64,000 bases of DNA, taken from assembly GCA_963855995.1 (NCBI GenBank), contig OY979718.1, forward strand, positions 32,988,982 through 33,052,981, read 5' to 3'. Shown piece by piece: positions 1 to 13,056 of this stretch. Numbering within the stretch: the stretch's first letter is position 1; each line of letters begins with the position of its first letter. A model generated the notes under the pieces. It saw nothing but the letters and a program-made list of their open reading frames with translations. It did no database searches and had not been told where the DNA came from. A program made the position numbers and the translations under genes. The stretch is from Muricea muricata (taxonomy: Eukaryota > Cnidaria > Anthozoa > Malacalcyonacea > Plexauridae).

Positions 1-367
1 ACGTTTACGGGCTTGTGCGCATGGGAATCTGAAATTAGTTTGTACAACATTTCTTATCTCAATGATCATAATCTGACTGAATCTCCTGATCCTGTGATAC
101 CAGCCGCTGTATACGTAGAAATGATATTAGCATTGGCACTGCATTTGTCTCCAAGCACTGCACCTGATGTTCACAATATTAGCTTCGATAATCTGTTGGC
201 AATATCCGTTAACGACTCTCACGTAATTCGGACGCGTCTGTTGCCGCAGGAATGCCTTGGTCAGGAAAATCGATTTCAAATTACACTCGTCCAAGACAAA
301 GAGGGTGAAGTTGTCCTATCGGAAGGCTCCATAAAACTAGGTGTAAATGACTGGCGTGGAATCCAAG
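1..367 (+). CDS. FAS/PKS-like megasynthase, exon A: N-terminal half of dehydratase (DH) domain
   Basis: The frame is open from base 1, so the exon starts upstream of the window. The peptide contains YLNDHNL followed by VIPAAVYVEM, which fits the first hot-dog fold of an animal FAS/PKS dehydratase: the catalytic His is the H of NDH, and PAAVYVEM corresponds to the usual PAAGYLEM stretch. DH removes water from the beta-hydroxyacyl-ACP intermediate in the cytosol. The usual Gly a few residues after the His is not present here (HNLTE). The exon ends with CAAG followed by gtgaga at 368, leaving one base of a codon (phase 1), which matches the acceptor at 921. The 12 codons around the DH His are intact. 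KS, AT and the gene start lie upstream. Confidence is high for the family and moderate for activity. Confidence 0.85.
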
Positions 368-920
368 GTGAGAGAAATAAATCTGGAGTCGGTTGTATAA
401 AACACTTAATCACGTACTTTTTTGGTTGACGTTTCCACTAATCATACTTAACTTTAATCAGTTCTTATGCAACCGTCCCCTGCATTATCTGTGCGATTAA
501 ATATTGTGCAGTGCCACGAGATGTATAACGCTGGCAACTTCGCCAAGCGGCTCGATTTATGACGCTTTTTTGACAAAGGCATAAATTTAGCATTACAAAA
601 ATTACTTTTAGTTCTAAAGCCATTTTCAGAAATGACTTACCCCAGGTATTCAAATTCTAAATTTTGTGAAGGCTAAGATATAGATTAGCAAACTAAGTTT
701 GCAGCAACCACAGATTTCCTCAGGTTTATACAACCTGTATTATCACTAGTAGCAATTCATCCTCCATATGAGTGTTTCAAAACGATAGCCGTGATAAGCT
801 ATTTCCGGTATCAAATTAGGAATGCTTCAAGGGACCTGCGTAAGCTAATCTATGAATCGGCAACCATGCATTGGTGTACATGTTGCAACAGATTAATTTA
901 GATTTTAATTTTTGGTATAG
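368..920 (+). other. Intron between DH exons A and B
   Basis: The intron begins gtgaga and ends ggtatag before position 921. It is AT-rich. I see no gene, repeat or transposon motif in it. Confidence 0.7.
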
Positions 921-3497
921 AAGCATCGCCAAAAGAATGTTTTGAAAAATTTGGTCACTTTAAATCAACCATGAGTCAACTTTCAAGAGAAGATCTTCAA
1001 AGGGAGCGCGAAAAGTTTGGCTTCACATTCGGCCCACAGTTTGATATAATAACCAAAGCCTGGTCCAACGGCGTTGAAGCCCTTTGCCTCATACAACCAA
1101 CTGAAGAGATAAATACACAAGCATCAGAGTATGTCATACATCCCTCTATAATTGATGCCTGTTTCCAGTCGATGCTTCTGCTGAAAACAGTGGAAGGGAA
1201 ATTCGTGCCACGCAGGATCAAACATGTAACAATTGTGCAAAAACCTACATGTGCAGACGAGTTTTATGTCCACACAAAGATTATTGAGTCAGAAAAAGCA
1301 CCAACTTCTCACATCACCCTGATGGATGGTTATGCCAGACAAGTGATGATTATTGAAGAATTCATCACCAGTGAAATTTCACCCGATAAGGACAAGATCA
1401 CTTTTAAGAACGCGTTATTTGCATTTGGTTGGAAGCAGATAACATCTGAAACACCGACAGCGGACCAAAGTAACAAGTGGCTTTTACTGAGGGATCAAAG
1501 TAAGGTGGGTGAACGCTTTTCTCGGCATGTTCCAGGCGCCGACACCATCTTTTGCGTTGATGTACAACCTACCTTGGCTGAAACACTTAGCGCATTTTCC
1601 GAAATTCTAGATGAGACACTGGGGGAACTAGAAGACGACGAAAGGTTGCTGGTTATCAACTTTTGGCCAGTAGATTTTAGCAAAATTGACGCCGACGCGT
1701 CCAATTTTAATACAGCTCACGAGCTGGCATTTGAAACTTGTCTTTTTATATCACAAGAAATATTGAAAAGAGAAGCTTCTGCGAACAATATTCAGCTTGT
1801 GTTTGTTACATTGGATGTAGTTACATTCCCTCGAGAAGATTGCCGTCTTACTACAGATACGTTTCCCTGGTCTGCTTCTGTGCTTGGATTTAGGAGAACA
1901 TTCTCTGAAGAAATTTCTGCACCAAAGGCTTCTGTGGTTGATTTGCCTAGCAACCCCAGTGACAACGATTTGCGTGCTTTGGTAGACGACGTAAGAAAAG
2001 CAACAATTGAAGAAGAACTCGTCTATAGAGATGGCCTACGTTACGTTAATCGCTTTAAGAAGGTAGATTTGGACGAAAAAATTCTAACCAGGCAAGAGCC
2101 ACCTGTAACAAAAGACGGAACACGAAAGCCTTTCAAGATGACTAGCATGTCTGGACAGTGGTTTGTACAGAAAACGTCAATGAAACGAATGAAAGAAAAT
2201 TTCGAGGAAATGAAAATAGATGTGAAATTTGTTTGCCCAGTCCTGCAGAAGCCTTGGCTGGACCTGAAAAAGAATGATCGCGTTAGCTTTGCGGGAAGAA
2301 TATGTGACAAGAATGAGGGAATCCACAGCAGTCCAGTGGTTGGTGTTTGTAAAATCGATGACCTTGGAAGTTTCATTGACCAAAAAAGGTGCTGCTTTGC
2401 CAACAGGAACGCTCACATGAACGATACCTTCTCCAGTCAGCAAGCGGCTTCCCTTGCTTTTCCGATGGCAATGTCTTACCACATTCTCACGAATCTTCTT
2501 AGTGATATCAAAGGGAAGACTGTCCTGGTCTATCATCAGAATGAAGAAGTGTGTAAAGTTTTCGTATGTGTTGCCATGGCTTTGTCTGTAAAACTCGTTG
2601 TTTGCCTTGTGAAGAATAGATCAAGCAAACAGCGACTCGAGGAATATGGAAATTTGAGGGCTATAACAATCGACGAAATAACCGGAGGAGAGCTAAATGG
2701 TACCGACATGATTGATTTATATGCTGTTTGCCTTCTAAGTAAGAACAGTTCATACGTCATTGGTCAAATTATGAAGCACCTTAATCCTTACGGCAATGTA
2801 ATTTTTGTTTATGGCGAAGAAAATGTTGATATCAATCGCTTCTTCCAAGGCAAGGATGTCAATTGTGTTATGACCAATTTGGAGAATATCAATCAGGACT
2901 CTGACACATTTTCCAAACTGGTTGGCTCATGTTGTATGGCTTTGCAATCAACAAGATTTTTAGAAAGGCTTCTAAACCTTTCTCAGCACGTTTCAAGCAT
3001 ATATGACGTTGTATATAATGGATCCGAGAATAAAGATTCTTGCTTAGATAAAAGGGATGAATTTGGCTTGTACACGATTTCTTTGAAGCCTGAGAATACT
3101 CCTGACAAAGTCACTTTCTACAATTTACCCCTAGATGAAAATGGCTTGAAAGATGATCGGACATATCTAGTAGTTGGTGGCGTTCGCGGTTTCGGATTCG
3201 AGATGGCAAAATGGATGACTGAAAATGGTGCAAAAACAGTAATATGCACAGCTCGTTCAGCTCCAAATGAACAAAAGAAAGCCGATGTCCAACAGCTGGA
3301 GTGTGAAACTGGCGCGCGTATACTTCTGAGACAGGCAGATGTTACATCTTGGGAAGACATGAATAAAATCAGAGACGAATTGGAGAGTTTGCCTGCTGTA
3401 GCTGGTATTGTCTTCACCGCTATGGTTTTGGAAGATCAGCTGCTGAAAGACGCCGATTTTAAAACATGCAAAAAGGTCGTTGAGACGAAGATTAAAG
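921..3497 (+). CDS. FAS/PKS-like megasynthase, exon B: DH C-half, structural KR, degenerate ER, start of KR (copy 1)
   Basis: One 2.6-kb exon, open throughout. With the leftover base of exon A it reads EASPKECFEKFG before the first internal Met at 971. Counting from that Met, residues 40-75 hold YVIHPSIIDACFQSML, the second DH hot-dog fold with the catalytic Asp of the DxxxQ motif. Residues about 145-370 resemble the non-catalytic structural half of KR (VVDLP, then DGLRYVNRF). There is no room for a methyltransferase. Residues about 400-720 align in layout with an enoyl reductase, but the NADPH loop expected as GGVGQAA reads NEEVCKVF, so this ER is probably inactive. Residues about 735-842 start the catalytic KR, with the Rossmann motif VVGGVRGFGFE and then IVFTAMVLED. 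The exon ends AAAG before gtaact at 3498, phase 1. The part from 1651 onward is duplicated at 13057-14903. Confidence 0.9.
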
Positions 3498-3671
3498 GTA
3501 ACTCTCTAAAAAATAATGAAATTTAGTAGTTGTTCAGCATTTGGTTTAGCTCAATATTTATACTCATCACATGGAAATTTTGAAAGCTAACATTGAGTTA
3601 TCTAAACATCATCGCTCATAGCTAATAATTGCAATTTAGAATTTACAAGTGTTATTTAAGGTTTTCTTCAC

Positions 3672-3811
3672 GAGTTGGCCTGCTCCACGAGTTATTGAGC
3701 ACAGGAGAAGCTGAGAGAGCACGAAAGAAGCGTAAGAGTTGGTCGGGCTGCTGGAGTGCTCTTTCAATTTCTCAAGTGCTCAATAACTCGATTGAGCATG
3801 CACGCCAACTC
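3672..3811. mobile_element. Hairpin MITE-like element, copy 1
   Basis: Imperfect inverted repeat: GAGTTGGCCTGC and GAGTTATTGAGCAC on one side face their complements on the other, ending CGCCAACTC. The same element sits at the same place in copy 2 (15724-15863), so it predates the gene duplication. Confidence 0.65.
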
Positions 3812-4101
3812 AAAAAAAAATGCTTTAATTAAAACATTTAGATTTTAAATAAAAATAACGGGCAAAAATATTTTATTTAAAAAAATATTCCCGCACTATT
3901 TGTTCGTTCTTGATCATTATTAGGCACGTGTTTCAACCAATGAATGGAACAAAACTCAATAATGATGCACAGACACTATTCAAGATAAATAGTATGGCGT
4001 AATTATTCAATGTGTTTAGCATTGTAAAACATTTGCTTTCGCCACTCGAAGATAAAATTCATATCGTAGCGTCGCTGTGTAACATTTTATAATTTAATTA
4101 T

Positions 4102-5050
4102 ACAATGGGTGGACAAAAAAGTGCCCTCTCCCCCATTAACATACTGCATGTATGGGTACATACTGTATAATTTAAAAAGATAAAAAAAAAACAATTGATA
4201 AATAGAAATGGTACTTAATAGACGTATGGGAAATCACATCATTTAGGCGTCAATTTTACTTGAGAATTACACAATAATGTAATCATTGGAAGTATAAAGA
4301 AACTGAACACATCTAGTCACATATATTTACAATTATTTACAGTGTGTTAAAGTGTAGCTTATATAACACGTCTCTGAGCACCTCACCAAATACAAGATAT
4401 CCATGCTTTTATTCTCACATTGTCAAAAACATTAGTTAATCTTTGGTTAGCCATCATATCCGTGCTTTGAACCTACTCGGCACGCTTTCAACAAGGTGTC
4501 CAAGTTAAATACTCTTTACCGGATGCATATCGCCAACAACACCCCCACACATTGATTGACTTCTGATGCTTTGAAATTTTGTGCAACTTCACAAGCCCTG
4601 TTTTCAGCCTTAAGTATGCCCGGAATTTTATGATTCCTTCTTATTATTTCTTCCGACCTACAGTTCATGATGGCTTCTTGCTTTTCTGCTCTGACATCTT
4701 GGTTTCTGTAATCCTTACCAGTCGTTCCACAAATACCAGATAGCAGTCCTTGTACGAATATTTATACACATATAGAACTGTTTTAACGTTGTGGGAGGAA
4801 TATTTTCGCATATGCGCAGATTTTGTTTGTTCTTCAGACACATTCTTTTCAAATATTTCTCAGAATTTTCCATACTGCAATGGGCAAGTTTATAACTAGT
4901 TTACTATTCAACCGATCAATACATTTTTTATCTGGGCGGTATCGTGAGTACTTCTGAATAGCTTTGCACCTACCATTTTATACACAAAAACCGTTGAGTT
5001 ATTGATATATGACACCATGCATGGTTGGTGATCAGGCACAACCCAGTAAC
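4102..5050 (-). mobile_element. Tc1-like transposon remnant (copy 1 of the duplication)
   Basis: It begins at acaatgggtggacaaaaaag and runs parallel to the element at 16861-17692. On the minus strand near 4500-4600 it reads SINVWGC-like sequence, as in Tc1 transposases. The central DDE part seen in copy 2 (QQDND box) is deleted here. The right limit is approximate. A further fragment near 5345-5480 resembles 16603-16701 of copy 2. Confidence 0.55.
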
Positions 5051-5814
5051 TCCCTCCAACCTAGTTGACGCGCGCACGTTATTTTTTTGGTTAAGTTTTT
5101 CTAATATTTTTCCAAAATATAAAACTGAATTCCCCAGTTTCCTTTATTTTTAACACATAAAGATTGGCAATTGGGTGCACTGTTGGGGATAACTGAACGG
5201 CAGAGGGATTTGGGCTGACTAAAATGAGAAAATTAATAGCGGGCAACTCTGAAACGGCTGCTGGTGGTATGTAGTTGTATGGGTCTACTATTCTAACGAT
5301 GTACTACTCTATTCTGCTGTACAATCAACGCGCCGCTTGCGGGATTTCCAGGTGCATTATGTCCCAAAAGATCATCTTCATTTTATGGATTGTGATCTTG
5401 GTTCGCGAAATACAAAAGAGTGCTCAATGACATGTTGACAGAGAAAAATGTATAATCGTGCAAAATATCTCAAAAACGTACCACTACAATCTGGTTCGTC
5501 GGTCCATCTATTATCAAATATATTGTAAAATTGTAAGACGTATCCAAAAATATCATAAAGATTCTATATTCTATTTAACAACGTTCTTGAGCAATCAAAT
5601 GGTGCTGCTGGTCCATCAATCATGCATTAATAATTACGGTAGCATTTATACAAGTTAAATCGTTCCATGCTAGTATAATGTGTTACACCAGTTAAATAAA
5701 TGACAAAACCAATTTACCTATATGTAACAACACTGAATTATTATCACTATAATTATTTCTTTTGAATGATCTAATGAATATACAACAATAAAATTTTAAT
5801 TATTCGCTTTTCAG

Positions 5815-6179
5815 CCATTGAATTTCTGAAACAACTCCTGCTCAAGAATTCCAGTGACACCCAGGTTTGCTTATCCCCAATTAATTGGCCTGTGTATCTC
5901 CGAAGTCACTCTTCGCCAAGACTACAACTGATTCGGGAAGAGACAATGGTACTGGTTGAAGAAAATGCTTTAATGACCCTGGAATATCTAGCTCTGCAAC
6001 CGTTAGAGTTTAGAATCAAATACGTTGAGAAGTTCATCAAACGTTTGCTGTCGTCGTGGACCGGAGCGGATGCCTCCGAACTCGACTTGAATGTCGGATT
6101 GTACAAGTATGGAATCGATTCAATCACTGCAACCCAAATGAGGCTTCGAATAGAAAATAACATTGGTGCCACGTTTGAG
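5815..6179 (+). CDS. FAS/PKS-like megasynthase, exon D: KR C-terminus and acyl carrier protein (ACP)
   Basis: The acceptor is cttttcag before 5815. Two bases complete the codon left by a phase-1 donor, and the frame then reads AIEFLKQLLLKNSS and PINWPVYLR, the end of KR. After that come an ACP helix I (EFRIKYVEKFIKRLL) and the phosphopantetheine site YGIDSITATQM with its Ser, then LRIENNIGATFE. The ACP carries the growing acyl chain as a thioester. The exon ends TTTGAG before gtagtg at 6180 (phase 0). An alternative donor two codons downstream (gtaagt at 6186) would shift the next exon into a stop. This is the only complete ACP exon in the window; the copy 2 equivalent is truncated. A phase-1 start means exon B (phase-1 end) could splice straight to it in frame, skipping the missing KR exon. 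Confidence 0.85.
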
Positions 6180-6942
6180 GTAGTGTAAGTTATGAAAAAT
6201 GCTTAGCACGATAGGTTTTCATTTTCAAATTTATTGATTGCATGCGCTAAAACGGATTACACAATAACGAGAGTTCTGTCTTTCATTGCTCGAGGGGATG
6301 ACGTCATACAATGGCAAGAGAGATGTGGTTTTTCACGTTTGTTTAAGCTTTTTTATTGCGTAAAACATGTATATTTCATTTTTTTTGTGCTTCTACATTA
6401 CAAGCCAATGAATATAGGCTTCTAATCACCGAGACTGAGGTGACAAATTGTTTTAGCATACATAAATTTCCAGGTGTATACAAACAATAATCAACTAGAC
6501 TTTTCAAAAAATGGCTTCAAATTTATTGCTGTAGAAAAAAATGCAAAAAGATAATAGTTATAGTCACTGGTCAGTGACTATGACTTCAGAGACCGTAAAT
6601 CTTGACCAATCAGGATGTAGGAAAATCAATAGTTCTCTGAAAATTTATGCTACTGTAATATAGATCGCACTACACATCATTGTGCACGAAGAACAAAAAC
6701 GGTAGTCAACTTCGTCTCGTGCGTACATTTTTTTACCTAACGCTGATTTTTTTGGAATCAACGCGCCATGTATGATTTAGAGTAAATTTTATATCGTAAA
6801 CAAACAATGTAAACTGCTCATTATTCGAGTTTTTACGCCCGAACGATCATTTGAGCTGTGCTTACATGGGATATAATTATCTTCTAAACACTCTCTTACT
6901 AAATTTAAATTTCTTTTGCTCTAGACCTACTATTTTATTCAG
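6180..6942 (+). other. Intron between ACP and first TE exon (copy 1)
   Basis: It begins gtagtg and ends ttattcag. It contains a short inverted motif (tagtcactggtcagtgacta near 6560) that also occurs in copy 2 near 18185. No gene is seen. Confidence 0.6.
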
Positions 6943-7290
6943 CCGAAAACGACTGGCTTGACCATCATCAACGATATCCTTGAGCAAATTGAAAATGTAA
7001 CTGTGATGAAGAATAAAAAGGATGCCACAAGTGATAGCCACGAAAAAAGAAGCGAAAATGATGGGGTTGTGAGTGATTTGGGCCAAACGAATATTGGAGT
7101 TGATGCTATCGAAGAAGGAGAGAATGCAGAAAAAAATGATGAACTGGTGCTTCAAACCCTTGAAACAATCAAAGAGAAAGTTATCCCACTTTACACTCCA
7201 GAAGACGCAGTTGTCAAGGTGTTCATGATTCATGGTAGTCAAAAATCAGCCCTCGCGTTGGCATCATTTGCACTTGGTTTCCAACAGCAG
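6943..7290 (+). CDS. FAS/PKS-like megasynthase, exon E: ACP-TE linker and N-terminus of thioesterase (copy 1)
   Basis: The acceptor is tattttattcag, starting in phase 0 and reading PKTTGLTIINDILEQIEN, the end of the ACP. An acidic, Lys-rich linker of about 60 residues follows. The thioesterase then begins with AVVKVFMIHGSQKSALALAS; VFMIHG corresponds to the first strand and oxyanion turn of type I thioesterases. The exon ends CAACAGCAG before gtaatt (7291), phase 0, and joins in phase with exon F at 23238. The exon is duplicated at 18795-19139 with one codon fewer. Both copies are open, so either could be used. Confidence 0.85.
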
Positions 7291-8173
7291 GTAATTTGTT
7301 TATAGCAAGCTTGGGATATATTGACTTGATGTTGAAAATGGTAGCTGCGAATCCATCTGGTTAAATATCTTTACCTATAATGAATAGAAATTGATCTATT
7401 AATGAGTTTAAATTCAACTTTAAAAGCATTAAGGTGGCTCCCTACAGTATCATAAAATGTTAGGCTTTTCAAGACACATCAGCTTGCAACGAAATTTGTA
7501 CTGACTACACTTGAAACAGGGCAGTGCGAATGCTTTCAGGAAAGATATGAAGGTGTTTGATGTGCATATATAGAAAATTAGAAACAAAATAAGCGTTGCT
7601 ATGGTAACTATATCGTTCTATTTTTTGCAGTTTTAATGCTTAATTTCACAATGAATGAACAATAACTTTCTTTCTCTTCGGTCAAATTTTCTGAATTTTT
7701 TTTAGTTGTTTATTGATGTCTAAAGGAAAAAGATATCAAAATTTGAAGACAGTTTTATAATTCAGATTTTGATATATTCATGGATTTCGATTGCGGAGAA
7801 ACGTATTTGTAGATTTTTTAAAAATCCAATAGTATGTCTTACCTTAGATGTGTATGGTGGCCCAGCGCTATCATCGATTTTTGAGGAGGTTATTTTGAAC
7901 AGTAATTAGATTCTAAAAACCAAATTTATTTTCAAATGTCTTTTATTTTTATTTTTGATTGTAAATTTAAATGAATTTCTATTTCAAAAGTGATTGTTAT
8001 TTTACTTTGGAGTTCGGTGAAGCAATTTTTATTTTTTATTTTTGATCCCTGGCCCACCGTTGTCATCACGAAAAAAAAAATAAAATGAATTCGGCGCCCG
8101 TGGCCCAGCGCTATCAAACCGGAAATTATCAGAATTCCAGAAATGGAAAAGTGGAAGCACTGTTGTTAACTGA

Positions 8174-8790
8174 ATGTTAATGGCGAGAATGGCGAGTAGT
8201 AATTGGAAAGACGATGAGGAGTTAAAGGCAGATCTTGAACAATGTGTGAGGCATAATTTAAAAAGGTCAGAAATCTTAGATTTTGTTAAACGAGATTTTC
8301 CAGAATACGCCTGGAGCATTGCCACACTTGACAGGAGACTTCGACAATTTGGAATAAGATACATTGATTATACAACATCGATAGGGGCAGTTTCAAAGGC
8401 TGTTCAACAAGAACTTAATGGGCCTGGAAAGCTTTTGGGCTACAGAGCATTAAATTAAACCAAAAGCTTAGAACTGAACATGACATTAAAGTGCCCAGAC
8501 ATTTGGTTCACACTGTTCTTGCCGACTTAGACCCTGCAGGTTTAGACGCCAGAAGATTACAAAACAAAGGAAAGAAACCGAAAATTTTCGTCCAGTGGAC
8601 CCTTATGGGTTGTGTCACTTGACGGACTTGATAAACTCTGCGGATATCAAAATTCAACCGTTCCTGTATGCATTTACGGCTGTTTGGACACGTTTTCGAG
8701 AAAGATCTTGTACCTCTTCGTTTGTTATTCAAACTCAGACCCACGCGTGATTGGAAAAAAGTATCTAGAATATCTGTGTAGCGAAAAAAT
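8174..8790 (+). pseudogene. Integrase-core-like transposase remnant, left arm
   Basis: The first frame reads MARMASSNWKDDEELKADL, then NLKRSEILDFVKRDFPEYAW and GPGKLLGYRALN before a stop near 8456. A shifted frame continues with KLRTEHDIKVPRHLVH and LADLDPAGLDARRL, and another with VSLDGLDKLCGYQ and YGCLDTFSRKILYL. This order resembles the rve-type integrase-like transposase common in cnidarian and fish genomes (from memory of the family, not searched). Asp residues in SLDGLDKLCG and GCLDTFSRK would belong to the catalytic core. At least two frameshifts make it non-functional. Confidence 0.65.
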
Positions 8791-9169
8791 GAGATCTATT
8801 CTAAAACTACCCCCGAGTGACAGACGAGTAACAGACAAGTACAGACGAGTAAATTTTCTAAATACGACCCTAGTAGCCCAAAACTTGGTGTTTTATATAA
8901 ATTCAAGCATCAATTCAGTTTCAAATATTGCGGTCTGTGGCACAGGCATAGCGGTGGTTGCGTAATATTGTACATAATTATACATAAGGTAGGCAACTAA
9001 ATACAAATTATTACAATTTTACGTTATATTCGGTCGCATTTACTATTTAGAAAATTTACTCGTCTGTAACTTGTCTGTAGACTGTAGTCGTCTGTTACTC
9101 GTCTGTACTTGTCTGTTACTGGTCTGTCACTCGGGGGTAGTTTTAGAATAGATCTCATTTTTTCGCTAC

Positions 9170-9773
9170 ACAGATATTCTAGATACTTTTTTCCGATCAC
9201 GCGTGGGTCTGAGTTTGAGTAACAAACGAAGAGGTACAAGATCTTTCTCGAAAACGTGTCCAAACAGCCGTAAATGCATACAGGAAAGGTTGAAATTTGA
9301 TATCCGCAGAGTTTATCAAGTCCGTCAAGTGACACAACCCATAAGGGTCCACTGGACGAAAATTTTCGGTTTCTTTCCTTTGTTTTGTAATCTTCTGGCT
9401 TCTAAACCTGCAGGGTCTAAGTCGGCAAGAACAGTGTGAACCAAATGTCTGGGCACTTTAATGTCATGTTCAGTTCTAAGCTTTTGGTTTAATTTAATGC
9501 TCTGTAGCCCAAAAGCTTTCCAGGCCCATTAAGTTCCTGTTGAACAGCCTTTGAAACTGCCCCTATCGATGTTGTATAATCAATGTATCTTATTCCAAAT
9601 TGTCGAAGTCTCCTGTCAAGTGTGGCAATGCTCCAGGCGTATTCTGGAAAATCTCGTTTAACAAAATCTAAGATTTCTGACCTTTTTAAATTATGCCTCA
9701 CACATTGCTCAAGATCTGCCTTTAACTCTTCATCGTCTTTCCAATTACTACTCGCCATTCTCGCCATTAACAT
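9170..9773 (-). pseudogene. Integrase-core-like transposase remnant, right arm
   Basis: Mirror copy of the left-arm remnant on the opposite strand. The 94-residue N-terminal frame (9489-9773) is identical in translation to the left arm, and the same stop after GYRALN is present. The shared stop and frameshifts show the arm was already broken before it was duplicated, or that the arms are homogenised. Confidence 0.65.
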
Positions 9774-10541
9774 TCAGTTAACAACAGTGCTTCCACTTTT
9801 CCATTTCTGGAATTCTGATAATTTCCGGTTTGATAGCGCTGGGCCACGGGCGCCGAATTCATTTTATTTTTTTTCGTGATGATAGCGCTGGGCCACGCGC
9901 CGAACTCATTTTAATTTTTTTTTTCGTGATGATAACGGTGGGCCAGGGATCAAAAATAAAAAATAAAAATTGCTTCACCGAACTCCAAAGTAAAATAACA
10001 ATTACTTTTGAAATCGAAATTCATTTAAATTTACAATCAAAAATAAAAATAAAAGACATTTGAAAATAAATTTGGTTTTTAGAATCTAATTACTTTTCAA
10101 AATAACCTCCTTAAAAACCGATGATAGCGCTGGGCCACCATAGATGTGGTGTAACAACTGGACGTAGTTTTAAAAAAATCCACCGAAGGAAACAGCGGAT
10201 AACCAACGCTAAAATCCATAAAATCATTGCTGACGTGATAAAATTTCGACTCGACATACGAAAAACGTTTCGGAAAGAGCTAAACGTAAAAGCTTACGAA
10301 AACGCGGTCGGAAAACAGAAAAGACCAGTTGAAAACATACATACTGTTTAGGTTTCACAAATTTTTTATCATGTACAGAACACTTGGGGATTTCGCCGTA
10401 GAAAAACCTCAAAACACAACTTTTCATGTGTTGTTCATTTCAAAACATTTGCCGGTCGGCGAAGCTCCACACTGATCTATATAGATCTGCCCTGCAACTG
10501 TAGGGAGCCACCTTAAATGAGTAAATAGCAATAAGTGACCT

Positions 10542-10560
10542 ATGGGGGGGGGGGGGGGGA
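10542..10560 (+). repeat. Poly-G tract (copy 1)
   Basis: A run of about 18 G. The paralogous run in copy 2 is at 19270-19285. Length is likely unstable. Confidence 0.8.
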
Positions 10561-10714
10561 GCGGCGAGTGCAGTATAGAAAATTTTGAGATCATTGTACG
10601 TTCAGCAAGTGCGTTATTTGTAAACAAAATACGAAATTCACAGTCTCTAACACTTTTGATATATTATCGTAGTTCAAGGTTTGCTCTAATTTTTAAGCAG
10701 CACGTCCATATATA

Positions 10715-12648
<1,934 letters not shown>

Positions 12649-12732
12649 CCATACTTACGAACCTAGACTTGTGAATCTTTTTTGATCTTTCTGGCATGAC
12701 TGGTCCTATTGATCTGGAAATTATTGTTAAAC

Positions 12733-12919
<187 letters not shown>

Positions 12920-13056
12920 TATATTACTTCCTCGAAATTTACTTCCTTACTATAATATATATACGTATATATAAGTTACTTCCTCGAAATTTTATTTACT
13001 ACAGAACTGTTTCGTATGATGATAAATTTTTCGGACGTACATAAGTTGCAGTTAAT

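Larger units (their letters stand above)
3498..5814 (+). other. Intron region of copy 1; catalytic KR exon missing
   Basis: Between the KR-start exon and the ACP exon I find no sequence encoding the Ser-Tyr-Asn part of KR. Where copy 2 runs through aatttaattaa into the KR exon, copy 1 runs directly from aatttaatta (about 4100) into acaatgggtggac, the end of a Tc1-like remnant. About 740 bp are therefore absent in copy 1 relative to copy 2. The rest is AT-rich with a hairpin element (3672-3811) and Tc1 remnants. Confidence 0.75.
7853..10140. mobile_element. Large inverted-repeat (foldback) element with integrase-type transposase in both arms
   Basis: Two arms of about 1.1 kb (roughly 7853-8870 and 9080-10140) are near-identical reverse complements. 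The outer ends read GGTGGCCCAGCGCTATCATC and its complement, and that terminal motif recurs inside each arm (near 8098 and 9834). The direct repeat TAGATGTG flanks it (7845-7852 and 10141-10148), an apparent 8-bp target duplication. The centre (about 8870-9080) contains short tandem gtctgt/acagac repeats. Each arm encodes the same transposase remnant. Confidence 0.8.
7433..10512. mobile_element. TTAA-target (piggyBac-type) element, with nested inverted-repeat element
   Basis: Flanked by TTAA at 7429-7432 and 10513-10516. The terminal inverted repeats read GGTGGCTCCCTAC and, at the other end, GTAGGGAGCCACC. Copy 2 carries the empty site: there gcattaaatgaataaatagc runs on without the element (near 19240). 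TTAA duplication is the hallmark of piggyBac-type elements. No piggyBac transposase is seen, so this copy is non-autonomous. Most of its length is the nested element at 7853-10140. A second family member is at 36173-37382 and a lone end is near 61388. Confidence 0.85.
1651..10705 (+). repeat. Tandem duplication, copy 1 (internal part of the FAS/PKS gene)
   Basis: Exon B from GGTTATCAAC onward, its following intron, the ACP exon region, the first TE exon and the tract up to the G-run near 10545 and the 130 bp after it all recur in the same order and orientation at 13057-19440. Coding parts are roughly 96% identical at protein level by eye. Copy 1 additionally holds the 3-kb insertion at 7433-10512. 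It lacks the segment around the catalytic KR exon that copy 2 has at about 16120-16860. Confidence 0.9.

Noticed and set aside
1400..1660. Methyltransferase or pseudo-methyltransferase domain after DH
   Set aside because: The sequence passes from the DH end to the structural KR within about 40 residues; there is no SAM-binding motif or space for it.
2041..2760. Minus-strand open frames inside exon B
   Set aside because: They are antisense shadows of the well-supported plus-strand synthase frame and recur as such in copy 2.
10439..10515. Possible tRNA-like or promoter sequence near the right end of the TTAA element
   Set aside because: No cloverleaf with A and B boxes could be drawn; it is the element terminus.
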